Below are positions 45,414-54,187 of a DNA stretch of 64,000 bases, piece by piece. The DNA lies in assembly GCA_017483185.1 (NCBI GenBank), contig JAFULM010000032.1:1-64000 (forward strand), read 5' to 3'. This DNA comes from Prevotella sp. (GTDB lineage: Bacteria > Bacteroidota > Bacteroidia > Bacteroidales > Bacteroidaceae). The position numbers were made by a program, and so were the translations under genes. Numbering within the stretch: position 1 is the stretch's first letter; the number at the start of each line of letters is the position of its first letter. The notes beneath the pieces are model-generated. The model searched no databases and was not told the origin of the DNA. It worked only from the letters and a program-made list of their open reading frames with translations.

Positions 45414-46007
45414 ATGGACTTCACTCCGATTGTGCAACTTCGGTTGCGTAAGGCATTTGATGACAACGAGAAGTTCAAGGCAGTCAAGTATGATGAGGAT
45501 TTGCTCAACGAGCTGTTTGAATGTGACAGTCGAGGCCGGCTGTATGTGTATGACGATAGTGTGGCCGGCCATTCGGTCTTCTTGCATGACACCGACGGCA
45601 TCGGACGTGACAAAGTGTTGTGCGTCAAGAACCCCGGCGGCCATGAAACATTCCTTTGGCATATTGACGGCGTGCTTTTTGCCAAGGACAGCAAGTGCGA
45701 TTGTGCTCTGTTGACAACGGCCAATGTGCATTTCATAGAGTTTAAGTCAAATGCTGCCAACAAGACTCCGCAGGCCATAAAGGATAATTATGAGAAAGCG
45801 AGCCGCCAGTTGCAGCTCACTTTTGAGGAGGTGCGCGACCGATGTCGCCGGGTCGGAGTTGAGATAACGGATGTTGTCTGTGTGGATGCTTGTGCCGTCT
45901 TCAACCGCAGCGTACCGCGCAATAACGCCCTAAAGAAAAATCTGTCGGTGAAGTTTCTTGATGCAACAGGAATAAAACTGCACTTCTCCGACGAAATGAC
46001 GGTATGA
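45414..46007 (+). CDS. Uncharacterised partner protein with PD-(D/E)xK-like motif
   Basis: 197 residues, family not recognised. A central segment has D96 in KCDCALL, then a beta strand and E109-F-K111 in VHFIEFKSN. The D-x12-ExK spacing fits the restriction-endonuclease core, and a lysine-containing helix follows (TPQAIKDNYEKASRQL). A GTG at 45396 would overlap the ATPase stop; ATG 45414 is simpler. The immediate coupling to an OLD-type ATPase suggests an effector nuclease, but this is inference from motif and context. Confidence 0.55.
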   Translation: MDFTPIVQLRLRKAFDDNEKFKAVKYDEDLLNELFECDSRGRLYVYDDSVAGHSVFLHDTDGIGRDKVLCVKNPGGHETFLWHIDGVLFAKDSKCDCALLTTANVHFIEFKSNAANKTPQAIKDNYEKASRQLQLTFEEVRDRCRRVGVEITDVVCVDACAVFNRSVPRNNALKKNLSVKFLDATGIKLHFSDEMTV

Positions 46008-46027
46008 CAGAGACCCACACGAGGCTC

Positions 46028-46612
46028 TTATTCTCCCATCTGCAGATGCCTCATCCGATGGCCGCCCCACGTGCTGTCGTTCACGTATCTGAATCCCACA
46101 TTATTATATAGCCGCTCCGCGCGCGGGTTCCCCTCGTCGACGAGCAGACCGAGCGGGCCGCACCCCATCTGTCGCGCCTTCTCCGCTGTCGCCTTGAGGA
46201 GCAGCGTTGCGATGCCGTGGCCGCGATAGGCGGGCCACACGGCGAGTGAGTCGAGATAGAGCTCGCCCGTCTGAGTCTCCGGTTCCATCGCGCTGTGGTC
46301 GATGCCGAAGTCGCGGATTGCGCCCTCGATGAACCTCTGTCGCAGTTCCATCAGCCGTGCGCCGTCGTAGCTGACACTGATGCCGGCGATGCGGTCTTCA
46401 CGTGTGTCGACGGCGCAGATGGTGTTTTCGTAGCTGTATTGCGTGTCGCGGTCGGCGGCGAGGCGCGTTATGAGCCGATGGAAGTCGTCGAGCGTGTGGT
46501 TCGGGCCATAGAAGTGGCGGCAACATTCGTCGGTCATGGCCATGATGATCAGTCGTGCAATCTCGGGCGCATCCTCCGGTCGGCCGGGGCGCAGGGTGAT
46601 GTTTTCGTTCAT
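46028..46612 (-). CDS. GNAT family N-acetyltransferase
   Basis: 194 residues. The acetyl-CoA loop is YRGHGIATLLLKA near residues 130-142, preceded by the LYLDSLAVWPAYRG strand and followed by NPRAERLYNNVGF. The substrate is unknown. It converges on the ATPase/nuclease-like module and has its own promoter region. Confidence 0.85.
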   Translation of the reverse strand: MNENITLRPGRPEDAPEIARLIIMAMTDECCRHFYGPNHTLDDFHRLITRLAADRDTQYSYENTICAVDTREDRIAGISVSYDGARLMELRQRFIEGAIRDFGIDHSAMEPETQTGELYLDSLAVWPAYRGHGIATLLLKATAEKARQMGCGPLGLLVDEGNPRAERLYNNVGFRYVNDSTWGGHRMRHLQMGE

Positions 46613-46970
46613 TTTTTGTTGTTATTAGACAATTGTTACTTGATCATTTGTTGCAAAGATAAAGCCTATTTTATGCAAAGATAATGCAAACGAGCGCAAT
46701 GTGAACTTGTTCACGTATTATTCGCAAGCTCATCAGCACGTGCCGAGCGCAGCTTATCTTATGCAAAGATAGCCAATTTATTCCGAATAGTCTAATAAAG
46801 GGGCCTTTACAGAGGCTTTTATTGTTTTTTATGACATGCGATCCCGTGAAGTCGGGAAATAATCTCTACCTTTGCAAAGAAGTGCTTGCGTGCGGCCGAT
46901 GCGCTGAAAGCAGCCGCCATTGCTGGCACGGTTGTTGCACGAAGACGAACGTATAAAAACATAAAAGAAT
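46613..46970. promoter_or_regulatory. Divergent promoter region with stacked -7 boxes
   Basis: On the minus strand TATCTTTG occurs three times, at 46654-46661, 46675-46682 and 46760-46767, each within TGCAAAGATA on the plus strand. On the plus strand TACCTTTG at 46867-46874 should serve the downstream gene at 46971. The 46654 box is best placed for the GNAT gene. No coding sequence is seen. Confidence 0.6.
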
Positions 46971-47690
46971 ATGAATTACAGTGATTTTGGCGTTGAAAGC
47001 GCCTCAAGAGACAGAGAACTCTATCTGTCCGCCGCATTTCCGGCACTGATGAGAAAGGTATATCTGTGGATGACGATGGCCCTCGTGATAACCGGTTTCA
47101 CGGCTTATGGCGTGGCCACCAGCCCGGCGATATTGTCCGCCATACTGATGAACAAGATGCTCTTCTTCGGTCTGATCATCGGAGAGTTTGCCCTTGTCAT
47201 CGGCCTTAGTGCCGCCATCAACCGTCTGTCGTTGTCGATGGCGACGCTGATGTTTGTGCTATACTCCGTCATCAACGGTGCCACGCTGTCGGTGATATTC
47301 CTTGCATACACGATGTCGTCCATCGCCAACGTGTTCTTCATCACCGCAGGCACGTTTGCCGCGATGGCTTTCATCGGTTATACGACCAAGAAAGATCTTT
47401 CGGGCATGGGCAAGATGCTGATGATGGCGCTCATCGGCCTGATCATCGCCACCGTGGTCAACCTCTTCCTGCGCAGCACCGGTCTGCAGCTCATCGTCAG
47501 CTACATCGGTGTCCTGGTGTTTGTCGGACTGACCGCATACGACACTCAGAAGATCAAGCAGATGCTCATGATAGCTGAGGATACGGGCGAGACAGCCCAG
47601 AAGCTGGCTCTGCTGGGCGCGCTGTCGCTCTATCTGGACTTCGTCAACATGTTCCTCTATATGCTCCGCATCTTCGGAAAGGAGGAATAG
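46971..47690 (+). CDS. BAX inhibitor-1/YccA family membrane protein
   Basis: 239 residues with seven hydrophobic segments from about residue 30 to 235 and the conserved closing SLYLDFVNMFLYMLRIFG. Members are inner-membrane proteins related to calcium-leak channels; some interact with the FtsH protease. The N-terminus (about 1-25) is cytoplasmic and charged. The promoter is at 46867 and a strong palindrome follows. Confidence 0.93.
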   Translation: MNYSDFGVESASRDRELYLSAAFPALMRKVYLWMTMALVITGFTAYGVATSPAILSAILMNKMLFFGLIIGEFALVIGLSAAINRLSLSMATLMFVLYSVINGATLSVIFLAYTMSSIANVFFITAGTFAAMAFIGYTTKKDLSGMGKMLMMALIGLIIATVVNLFLRSTGLQLIVSYIGVLVFVGLTAYDTQKIKQMLMIAEDTGETAQKLALLGALSLYLDFVNMFLYMLRIFGKEE

Positions 47691-47712
47691 GACGTCACGA
47701 ACCGGTTCTTGA

Positions 47713-47803
47713 TGCAACGCAAAGAGCGCAAAGACGCAAAGATGATTTTAAATCTGCTGTAACGGGAGATTATCATTGCGTCTTTGCGCTCTTTGCGTTG
47801 CAT
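47713..47803. terminator. 28-bp inverted repeat after the BAX-inhibitor gene
   Basis: ATGCAACGCAAAGAGCGCAA and the next eight bases (47713-47740) pair perfectly with 47776-47803, with a 35-base loop. The GCGTCTTTGCG word recurs near 5440, 14800, 17928 and 37583, usually beside gene ends, so this is a repeat family probably used as a terminator. Confidence 0.65.
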
Positions 47804-47903
47804 TATCCATCCTTTACTTATAACTTCGCGTTTCAGCGTCTTTGCGTTTACGTCATATCTATTAACCGTGTTCATTTATTTACCGCAATATAATCGAAAA
47901 ATT

Positions 47904-49520
47904 ATGAAACAGCGATATCTTATTCTCCTCATGTCCTTCATTGCCGTGACGGCGGCTGCCTTCGGCGCGACACGACCGTGGGATAACGGCCGGCTTGAAG
48001 TCTCGGACAACGGACGCTTCCTGCGTCATGCCGACGGCACGCCCTTCTTCTGGCTGGCCGACACGGGCTGGCTGTTGCCCGAACGCCTGAACCGCGACGA
48101 GGCAGAACACTATCTCTCGCGGTGTGCCGAGGCCGGATATAACGTCGTGCAGGTGCAGGTCGTCAACGGTGTGCCCGCCTTCAACGCCTACGGACAGATG
48201 TCCATGACGCCGGATTTTGAGTTCGTAGGACAGGTTCGGGGAGGGCGGAGTGTGATGGGAGGAGTGAGGAGTGTGGAGGGAGGAGTGAGAAATGCTTCAA
48301 GTGCAGGGGACATTTCTCCCTCCTCCCTCCACACTCCTCCCTCCTCCCTCCACACTCCTCACTCCTCCCTCCACACTCCTCCCTCCCCGAACCTGTCTTA
48401 CGGCTATTGGGACCACATGGACTACATAGTCGACTGTGCCGCCCGCCACGGCATATATGTCGGTATGGTCTGCATCTGGGGCGGGCTGGTCAAGGCCGGC
48501 CACATGGATGAGGCCAAGGCCGTCCGCTACGGTCGTTTCCTTGCCGAACGCTACGGCCGCAAGAAAAATATCGTCTGGATCATCGGAGGCGACATCGAGG
48601 GCAGCGTGCGCACGGCGGTGTGGGACACACTGGCCACGACGATAAAGTCCATCGACCCCAACCACCTGATGACTTTCCATCCGCGGGGACGCACGACGTC
48701 GGCCAAATGGTTCAATGACCGCCCTTGGTTGGACTTCAATATGTTCCAGAGCGGTCACCGTCGCTACGGCCAGCGCATGGGAAACAAGCATTATCCCATA
48801 CCCGACGGGACCGAAGAGGACTCCTGGATGTATGTCGATTCGGCATGGCAGCACCGTCCCCTGAAGCCCGTTCTCGACGGCGAACCGTCCTACGAGGGCA
48901 TCCCGCAGGGACTCCACGACGGCAACGAACCGCGTTGGACGGCCCGCGACGTACGCCGTTATGCCTACTGGTCAGTCTTCGCCGGCTCCTGCGGCCACAC
49001 CTACGGCAACAACTCCATCATGCAGTTTGTTCGTCCGGGAGTCACCGGCGCCTATTTTGCCGACGGCGACAGTCATCCGTGGTATCGGGCATTGGCCGAT
49101 CCGGGCTACAATCAGATGAAATATCTGCGGCATCTCATGCTCTCGTTGCCCTATTTCGACCGTATCCCCGACCAGACCGCGGTCCGCAACAACGGCGTGC
49201 GCTACGACCGCCTCCTGGCCACGCGAGGCCAAGATTATCTCCTTGTCTACAACCATACGGGCCGCGACATGACCGTCGACCTTACGAAAATCAGCGGTGG
49301 CGAGAAAGATGTTTGGTGGATGGACCCGACCGACGGCCGGCTGACCTATCTCGGCCGTCACCCCAGTCGCGTGACGACCTTCCGCTATCACGCCTCACCG
49401 TCCGGCGTGCCCGACGGAGTGCTCATCGCCATCGACACCTCAAAGAGCTACATCGGTCGCACACAGACGTCTATCACGTCCGCTCCGGCCGCCGACGGCG
49501 AGCGCGACCTGACGGAATGA
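47904..49520 (+). CDS. GH140-like glycoside hydrolase with repeat-encoded insertion
   Basis: 538 residues with a signal peptide ending near FGATRP. The (beta/alpha)8 fold of the DUF4038/GH140 family (apiosidase-like) starts with FFWLADTGWLLPERLNRDEAEHYL. It continues through NIVWIIGGDIEG and LDGEPSYEGIP, and a putative collagen-binding-type C-terminal domain (about 430-520) follows. Between about residues 110 and 162 an SVEGGVRS and SSLHTPP repeat stretch interrupts the barrel. Its DNA (48228-48390) is an inverted repeat of the intergenic GGAGGAGTG family. The start is ATG 47904. Whether the enzyme still works is unknown. Confidence 0.8.
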   Translation: MKQRYLILLMSFIAVTAAAFGATRPWDNGRLEVSDNGRFLRHADGTPFFWLADTGWLLPERLNRDEAEHYLSRCAEAGYNVVQVQVVNGVPAFNAYGQMSMTPDFEFVGQVRGGRSVMGGVRSVEGGVRNASSAGDISPSSLHTPPSSLHTPHSSLHTPPSPNLSYGYWDHMDYIVDCAARHGIYVGMVCIWGGLVKAGHMDEAKAVRYGRFLAERYGRKKNIVWIIGGDIEGSVRTAVWDTLATTIKSIDPNHLMTFHPRGRTTSAKWFNDRPWLDFNMFQSGHRRYGQRMGNKHYPIPDGTEEDSWMYVDSAWQHRPLKPVLDGEPSYEGIPQGLHDGNEPRWTARDVRRYAYWSVFAGSCGHTYGNNSIMQFVRPGVTGAYFADGDSHPWYRALADPGYNQMKYLRHLMLSLPYFDRIPDQTAVRNNGVRYDRLLATRGQDYLLVYNHTGRDMTVDLTKISGGEKDVWWMDPTDGRLTYLGRHPSRVTTFRYHASPSGVPDGVLIAIDTSKSYIGRTQTSITSAPAADGERDLTE

Positions 49521-49589
49521 CGGCGGGAAAGCGATGCGGACGTGTGTTTTTAGTTACCTTTTGTAAACACTTTTAGTATATTGGAAGTG

Positions 49590-49881
49590 ATATAGCACCC
49601 TCATCGGGAAGTCTTTAAGTGGTCTGACCTCAGTCCCAGCCTTTGAAGTGCCGGGTAGGGTCGCGACCCGTCGCGACCGCCTATATCATTCACATTTATT
49701 CCCTGTTTGGATAGTGGCCTGTCCGTCACCATTGGCGGACAGGTATTATTTTTGGGCGTGGGATATAGGATGATTATGCGGGTGAAAAAGGCGGTCGCGA
49801 CGGGTCGCGACCCTACCCGGTACTTCAAAGGCTGGGACTGAGGTCAGACCACTTAAAGACTTCCCGATGAGGGTGCTATAT
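49590..49881. repeat. MITE-like element with 93-bp terminal inverted repeats
   Basis: Arms 49590-49682 and 49789-49881 are complementary with a single mismatch; each begins ATATAGCACCCTCATCGGG and contains TAGGGTCGCGACCCGTCGCG. The 106-base centre has CCTGTCCGTCACCATTGGCGGACAGG. No transposase is present. The TCGCGACCC core recurs at 17826, 33893 and 36706. Confidence 0.9.
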
Positions 49882-50097
49882 TAGTGTAAACGGAGATAAA
49901 TCTACGCAGAGTGTAACAATATCAAGCCCCTGTGATGTTTGTACTAAATGAGTCCGATAGTCATCATTCTTTACAAAACATGCTTTTGAAAAACCTCCGA
50001 AATTCAGTATTCCACACCCCAACGAGGCCCTCCTTGCATGCCGGCGTCTCCGTCCGGCATGCAAAAAAACAACGGGAAACCTCTTGCCGCGACCCCG

Positions 50098-50516
50098 TAA
50101 GGCCCTTACGGCTTCTAAATTTCTCAAAACTTCGCGACTTTTTGATGCCCGAAAAAGAGCAAAAGAGCACCCCTCGGCTTGCCGTAAGGGCCCCGTTGGG
50201 TCACAACGGCGTGCTCCCGGCATTGCAACGGCGGCCCCGTTGCAACACAACGAGGCCCTCGTTGCAACCCCGTAAGGGCCTTACGGCAAGCCAATCTGCT
50301 CCCGACGTCATCTCCTCTCCGTGACAAAGCTGACGCTATCGCACGTAAGTATCTGAAACAGAGTGTTATGCAAAAACTCCGAAAAACATGCACTGAAAAC
50401 CCCTCAAAATTCCCCCGATTCTTACGCCCGCGAGATTTTAAAATTTGCGCCCACGTCCGAAAAAATTTCAAAAGTCCCCCGGATTTTTGCCCTTAAATTC
50501 AGAATTTTCCTGACAG
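50098..50516. repeat. Mosaic palindromic element, copy E
   Basis: Same orientation and plan as copy A: GGCCCTTACGGC, ACTTCGCGACTTTTTGATG, GCCGTAAGGGCC, GTTGCAACGG array, GTAAGGGCCTTACGGC and an AT-rich tail with TTAAATTCAGAATTTTCC. It lacks the CCCCCAAAGGGGG end palindromes of copy A. The surrounding DNA (49882-50097) is gene-free. Confidence 0.75.
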
Positions 50517-50718
50517 CGGCCGATTCATGGTTGTGAAGATGTGTCTAAAAAAGGATATTCTTCCGGCCAAGAGCGAGCGAATGATTTCACTGTGCTGATA
50601 ACCAAAGGTTTTGCATCTTAAACCAAATACGGGATTTTTTGTAGAGGAAAATGGAGACAAATTGCTCCATTATTGAAAATATACCTCTTCAAGGAGCGAA
50701 TTTATAGGATTTTATTGC

Positions 50719-51000
50719 TACCTTTGCCATGTCAGTTGCGTTTTTATTATTTTTAGAACTACACACTAAGATAAGTGAAAGGCCCCTGACGTGATAAAGC
50801 GACAATTAAGTAGTATAACCAGTTAAAAAGGAGGTAACAAACGGAAAACGACAAAGGATAGAGACGCGAACGCGGATACCGGTGGCGCATCTGCTGTCGG
50901 TAGAAAGTTGGGGAGAGGAAATCCTCAAACCTACAACAAAAAAACAAAACAATAAAAAATAACCGAAAAAGCGTTTCCATTCTGTTTTACTTGAAACGAA
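50719..51000 (+). other. Possible transcribed non-coding region
   Basis: TACCTTTG at 50719-50726 is a good -7 box. Downstream is AAAAAGGAGGTAAC and a GC-containing segment (50865-50935) without a convincing reading frame on either strand. I see no match to RNase P, tmRNA or SRP RNA. It may be a leader or RNA belonging to the following structured RNA. Confidence 0.3.
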
Positions 51001-51021
51001 CATATATTTAAATACGATATT

Positions 51022-51198
51022 GAGCTTTTAGCTCTTGTTCTCTTTATCTTGAAACCGCCAAAATTTCAAACGTATGAGAACAAGCAGACTGGAAGTTCAC
51101 GCTGATTAGGCGTGGACTATTCTGTGCTTGTTATACGTGAAGGTCACTTGGCGGTACCTAAGATAAAGGCAAGCAAAAAGAATGGTGCACGCCTTTTT
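51022..51198 (+). ncRNA. Rod-shaped structured RNA candidate with terminator (6S-like or leader)
   Basis: Nested pairings are CTTTATCTT (51042-51050) with 51160-51168, ACCGCCA (51054-51060) with 51149-51155, CGTAT (51071-51075) with 51133-51137 and AACAAGCA (51079-51086) with 51125-51132. The tip is AGT..CACGC (51094-51102) with 51110-51118. Opposing internal loops separate them, giving a long rod of about 127 bases. AAAGGC (51165-51170) can pair with GCCTTT (51191-51196) followed by Ts, an intrinsic terminator that competes with the basal helix. The shape recalls 6S RNA, but a regulatory leader for the gene at 51216 is also possible. Confidence 0.5.
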
Positions 51199-51215
51199 CA
51201 TAACCAAAAAGAAAA

Positions 51216-51548
51216 ATGAAAATTAAATTACTTGTTTTATTATTGCTCTCGTGTCTTACGACAGGAGTTGGGGCAAAAACCGTAATAAATGTAGATATAC
51301 TTTATTATTTAAATGATAACGATAAAACGGCAACGGTGGTGGGCTTAGACTTCAATTACCAAGAAAATCTTGAAATACCATTAGGGTTTAGTTATAGCGA
51401 GAACAGCTATTCACATAGTACAAGTAAATATTATACAGTGACAGGTATAGGAAGTTCTGCTTTTAAAAATAAAATTTGGTTGGAAACAGTTGCAATTCCC
51501 AAAACAGTGACGGATATCGGAGAAGATGTTTTCTTTGGCTGTATTTAG
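51216..51548 (+). pseudogene. Truncated BspA-like leucine-rich repeat protein
   Basis: 110 residues with a signal peptide (to about 20). One LRR_5-type repeat follows at the end (IGSSAFKNKIWLETVAIPKTVTDIGEDVFFGC), where intact BspA-family surface proteins continue for many repeats. The stop comes directly after the first repeat and the integrative element follows, so the gene was probably cut by that insertion or by a deletion. Confidence 0.6.
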
Positions 51549-51899
51549 AAGGGTGTAATCAACCGCATATAATGAGAAATACCTGTAAATAAACCGTTGA
51601 TTATCAGTGATATTTTAATTTTAATACTTCGCAGTCAGTTTTTGGTGCTTCGACATTTTCCGCATAATTTTGTGACGTATTTCTATCGCGGTGAATGTAC
51701 GGGGCTTTATTTTTGCCACAAAATTCAAGTCCGGTGACAAAGGTTGACAACGGTTCACAAACAGTGACAAAAGACTGGACGAAATGCGAAGGTTGTCACA
51801 AAAGTTAAGCAGGTTGACGATAGGCGACAATAGTTGACTTCCGTTCACTTCCCGATGGAATACACAGAAAAGAGTGTAAAACATTAAAATAAGGGAAGA
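51549..51899 (+). promoter_or_regulatory. 10-bp phased GTTGACAA repeats before the element's first gene
   Basis: Within this gene-free stretch, four consecutive decamers at 51731-51770 read CCGGTGACAA, AGGTTGACAA, CGGTTCACAA and ACAGTGACAA. After a 40-base gap, four more at 51811-51850 follow (AGGTTGACGA, TAGGCGACAA, TAGTTGACTT, CCGTTCACTT). One inverted GTTGTCAC sits at 51792. The 10-base phase puts all sites on one DNA face, as expected for an operator, an integrase arm region or an origin. Confidence 0.7.
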
Positions 51900-52835
51900 A
51901 TGAAGAAGACAAGAAAATGCGCATTTTGCGGCAGTGAGTTCACCGCCAACAGCGGAATGCAGAAGTATTGCTCCGTCAGTTGTGCCGATGAAGCCAAGAA
52001 AGAGAGGAAGAAAAGGAATGAGGATTTCCTCAAGGCAGCAGAACCTGTTATAGGACTGAGGCAGCAGGAGTACCTCACCTTCTCCAAGGCGGCAATCCTA
52101 ATGGGCTGCTCGCGCCAGTACATTTATAAGCTCGTGTCGCAGGGCAAGCTGAAAGCCTCACGCATCAGCAGCCGTATGGCTTTCATCCGCCGTGCCGACA
52201 TCGAGAGGATGCTGAAGGGCAACCCTTATAATAAGGTAGTGTTCGGCAATCGACCGAAACCAACAATTCTTAAGCAGCGTCAGAAGAAGCAAGAAACCGT
52301 ACCCGTTTCTGACGAGCCTTTGACCTATCTCTCCGGCGAGGAGGTGATGTCCATTTATAAGGTAAAGCAGATGTGGCTTTACACCACCGCCAAGCGCAAC
52401 CAAATACCCATGTGTCGCATTGCAGGAAAGAACTACTACAGCAAGCATCATGTGGAGGACTGTCTCGGTCTGACCGTTGACACCTCCACTATCACAGAAT
52501 GGCTCACTACAGACGAGGTGTTCAAAGAGTTCGGCATGAAGCCAACCGCCATTCGTGCCTACGCATACCGCCACGGCATTCCCACAAAGAAGGAATACGG
52601 CATCACCTATTATTCAAAGACACACCTCGCGGAACTACGACAGATGGACTTGATAACAGATGAACGGTATTGTACCGTGGAATATGTATCAGAAAAATAC
52701 GGATTGTCCAAAGCGAATATTCACCATATCACCAAAGTTTATGGCATAGAGAAGAAGAAAGTGGGTGTGAGGAATCTGCTACTTCGTGCCGATGTAGAAC
52801 GTGCGATGGCGGAAAGAGCCGCCAAAGGGTTATAA
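51900..52835 (+). CDS. Zinc-ribbon protein with four excisionase-type HTH units
   Basis: 311 residues. An N-terminal zinc-binding knuckle has C7, C10, C24 and C28 (CAFCGSEF; KYCSVSC). Then come four MerR/excisionase-like helix-turn-helix units at about 57-104, 142-190, 199-246 and 260-308, each with a Y/W-x-T/S start and a wing (SKAAILMGCSRQYIYKLV; SEKYGLSKANIHHI). It precedes the integrase by 131 bases and follows the phased repeats, so it is likely the element's excision or regulatory factor. Confidence 0.75.
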   Translation: MKKTRKCAFCGSEFTANSGMQKYCSVSCADEAKKERKKRNEDFLKAAEPVIGLRQQEYLTFSKAAILMGCSRQYIYKLVSQGKLKASRISSRMAFIRRADIERMLKGNPYNKVVFGNRPKPTILKQRQKKQETVPVSDEPLTYLSGEEVMSIYKVKQMWLYTTAKRNQIPMCRIAGKNYYSKHHVEDCLGLTVDTSTITEWLTTDEVFKEFGMKPTAIRAYAYRHGIPTKKEYGITYYSKTHLAELRQMDLITDERYCTVEYVSEKYGLSKANIHHITKVYGIEKKKVGVRNLLLRADVERAMAERAAKGL

Positions 52836-52851
52836 ATAGCAATGATAATAC

Positions 52852-52910
52852 GTTTATCTGTCAATTATCATCATTAACTGCTATCAACGGCATATCATTC
52901 AGTTCCTTTG
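52852..52910 (+). promoter_or_regulatory. Integrase promoter with upstream GTTTATCTG box
   Basis: GTTTATCTG (52852-52860) is followed 51 bases on by TTCCTTTG (52903-52910), preceded by ATATCATTCAG. The same pair with the same spacing occurs before the HTH gene at 55354. Confidence 0.65.
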
Positions 52911-52966
52911 CACCGTGGAGAAACGCTCCACCCTGTAATATTCATCAATAATCATAAATAATAACT

Positions 52967-54094
52967 ATGAGTAATATCTGTAAGACCGTGAACCTTTACA
53001 CACGGAAAATCAAGGGAGGCAAGATGCTGTCCTACTTTCTCGACTATTATCCCGGCTACCGTGACGAGACCACCAACAAGGTGCTGCGCCACGAGTCGCT
53101 CGGCATTTACATCTACGCTCACCCGAAGACACAGCGCGAGAAGGACTACAACGCTCGACTGTCGGAGAAAGCCGAGGCCCTGCGTTGCCGTAGATACGAG
53201 GAGATTGTAAATGAGCGTTACGAGTTCTTCGACCGCAACAAACTCAACGGCAGTTTCATTGACTACTTCAAGAAGTATGCCGGGAAGAAGAACTCACGCT
53301 ATGAGCAGGCGTTCCTGCACTTCGACCGTTTTACAGGTGGTAAATGCACCTTTGCCGAAATCACTGTGGAATTGTGCAACAAGTTCCTTGAATATCTGCG
53401 CACCACACATCAGGTAATCCATACCAAGCGCAAGCTGCACACTAATACCATAGCCAGCTATTGGTCCGCGTTTCTTGGCACGCTCCATGCCGCCCATCGT
53501 GACAGGAAGATAAAGGAGAATCCCTGCCCTTATCTGGAACGTGCCGAAACTATCCCGACCGACAAGGTGGGACTGTCAGCTGATGAACTCATACGGTTGG
53601 CAGAAACACCGTGTGAAGTTCCTATACTAAAGACCGCCTTCCTTTTCTCCTGCCTTACAGGACTGAGGAAGAGTGATATTAAGCCATTCACATGGGAAAT
53701 GATACAGCCCGAAGCCGACGGCACTCTCTATATCACCGACCGTATGCAGAAGACAAAGCAGATTGTCCACAACCCGATAGGAGACGAGGCGCTGGCATTG
53801 ATAGACAACGGTAAAAGAGAGGGACTTGTGTTTCCCGGCTTCAATGACAACATGACGCAGACAGCACTCAAGCAATGGGTGAAGGCAGCGGGCATCACCA
53901 AGCACATCACCTACCATTCAAGCCGCCACACCTTCTGCTCTCTGCAACTTCAGGCAGGGACAGACCCCAATACCGTAAAGGAACTTGTCGGTCACAAGAA
54001 CCTCACCACCACGCAGCAGTATCTTGACAGCGTTGACAGCAGGAAGAAGGAGGCGGCAAACCGAATCACGCTGAAACGCAAATCGGAAAAATAG
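52967..54094 (+). CDS. int: Tyrosine recombinase (integrase)
   Basis: 375 residues. The N-terminal part holds the arm-binding and SAM-like core-binding domains (about 1-190, FIDYFKKYAGKKNSRYEQAFLHF). The catalytic domain has R234 in TGLRKSD, H317 and R320 in HSSRHTF, H343 in GHKN and the nucleophile Y352 in TTQQYLDS. It resembles integrases of Bacteroidota mobilizable and conjugative elements, and should integrate and excise the element that starts near 51.55 kb. The attachment site could not be located. Confidence 0.95.
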   Translation: MSNICKTVNLYTRKIKGGKMLSYFLDYYPGYRDETTNKVLRHESLGIYIYAHPKTQREKDYNARLSEKAEALRCRRYEEIVNERYEFFDRNKLNGSFIDYFKKYAGKKNSRYEQAFLHFDRFTGGKCTFAEITVELCNKFLEYLRTTHQVIHTKRKLHTNTIASYWSAFLGTLHAAHRDRKIKENPCPYLERAETIPTDKVGLSADELIRLAETPCEVPILKTAFLFSCLTGLRKSDIKPFTWEMIQPEADGTLYITDRMQKTKQIVHNPIGDEALALIDNGKREGLVFPGFNDNMTQTALKQWVKAAGITKHITYHSSRHTFCSLQLQAGTDPNTVKELVGHKNLTTTQQYLDSVDSRKKEAANRITLKRKSEK

Positions 54095-54187
54095 CTTATT
54101 AGAGAGTAAAGCATACATTTTCAATGATTGGAGTATGATTCTGAGTATGAAATCATACTCCAATATTAATTTGTCATAAATTGCTGC

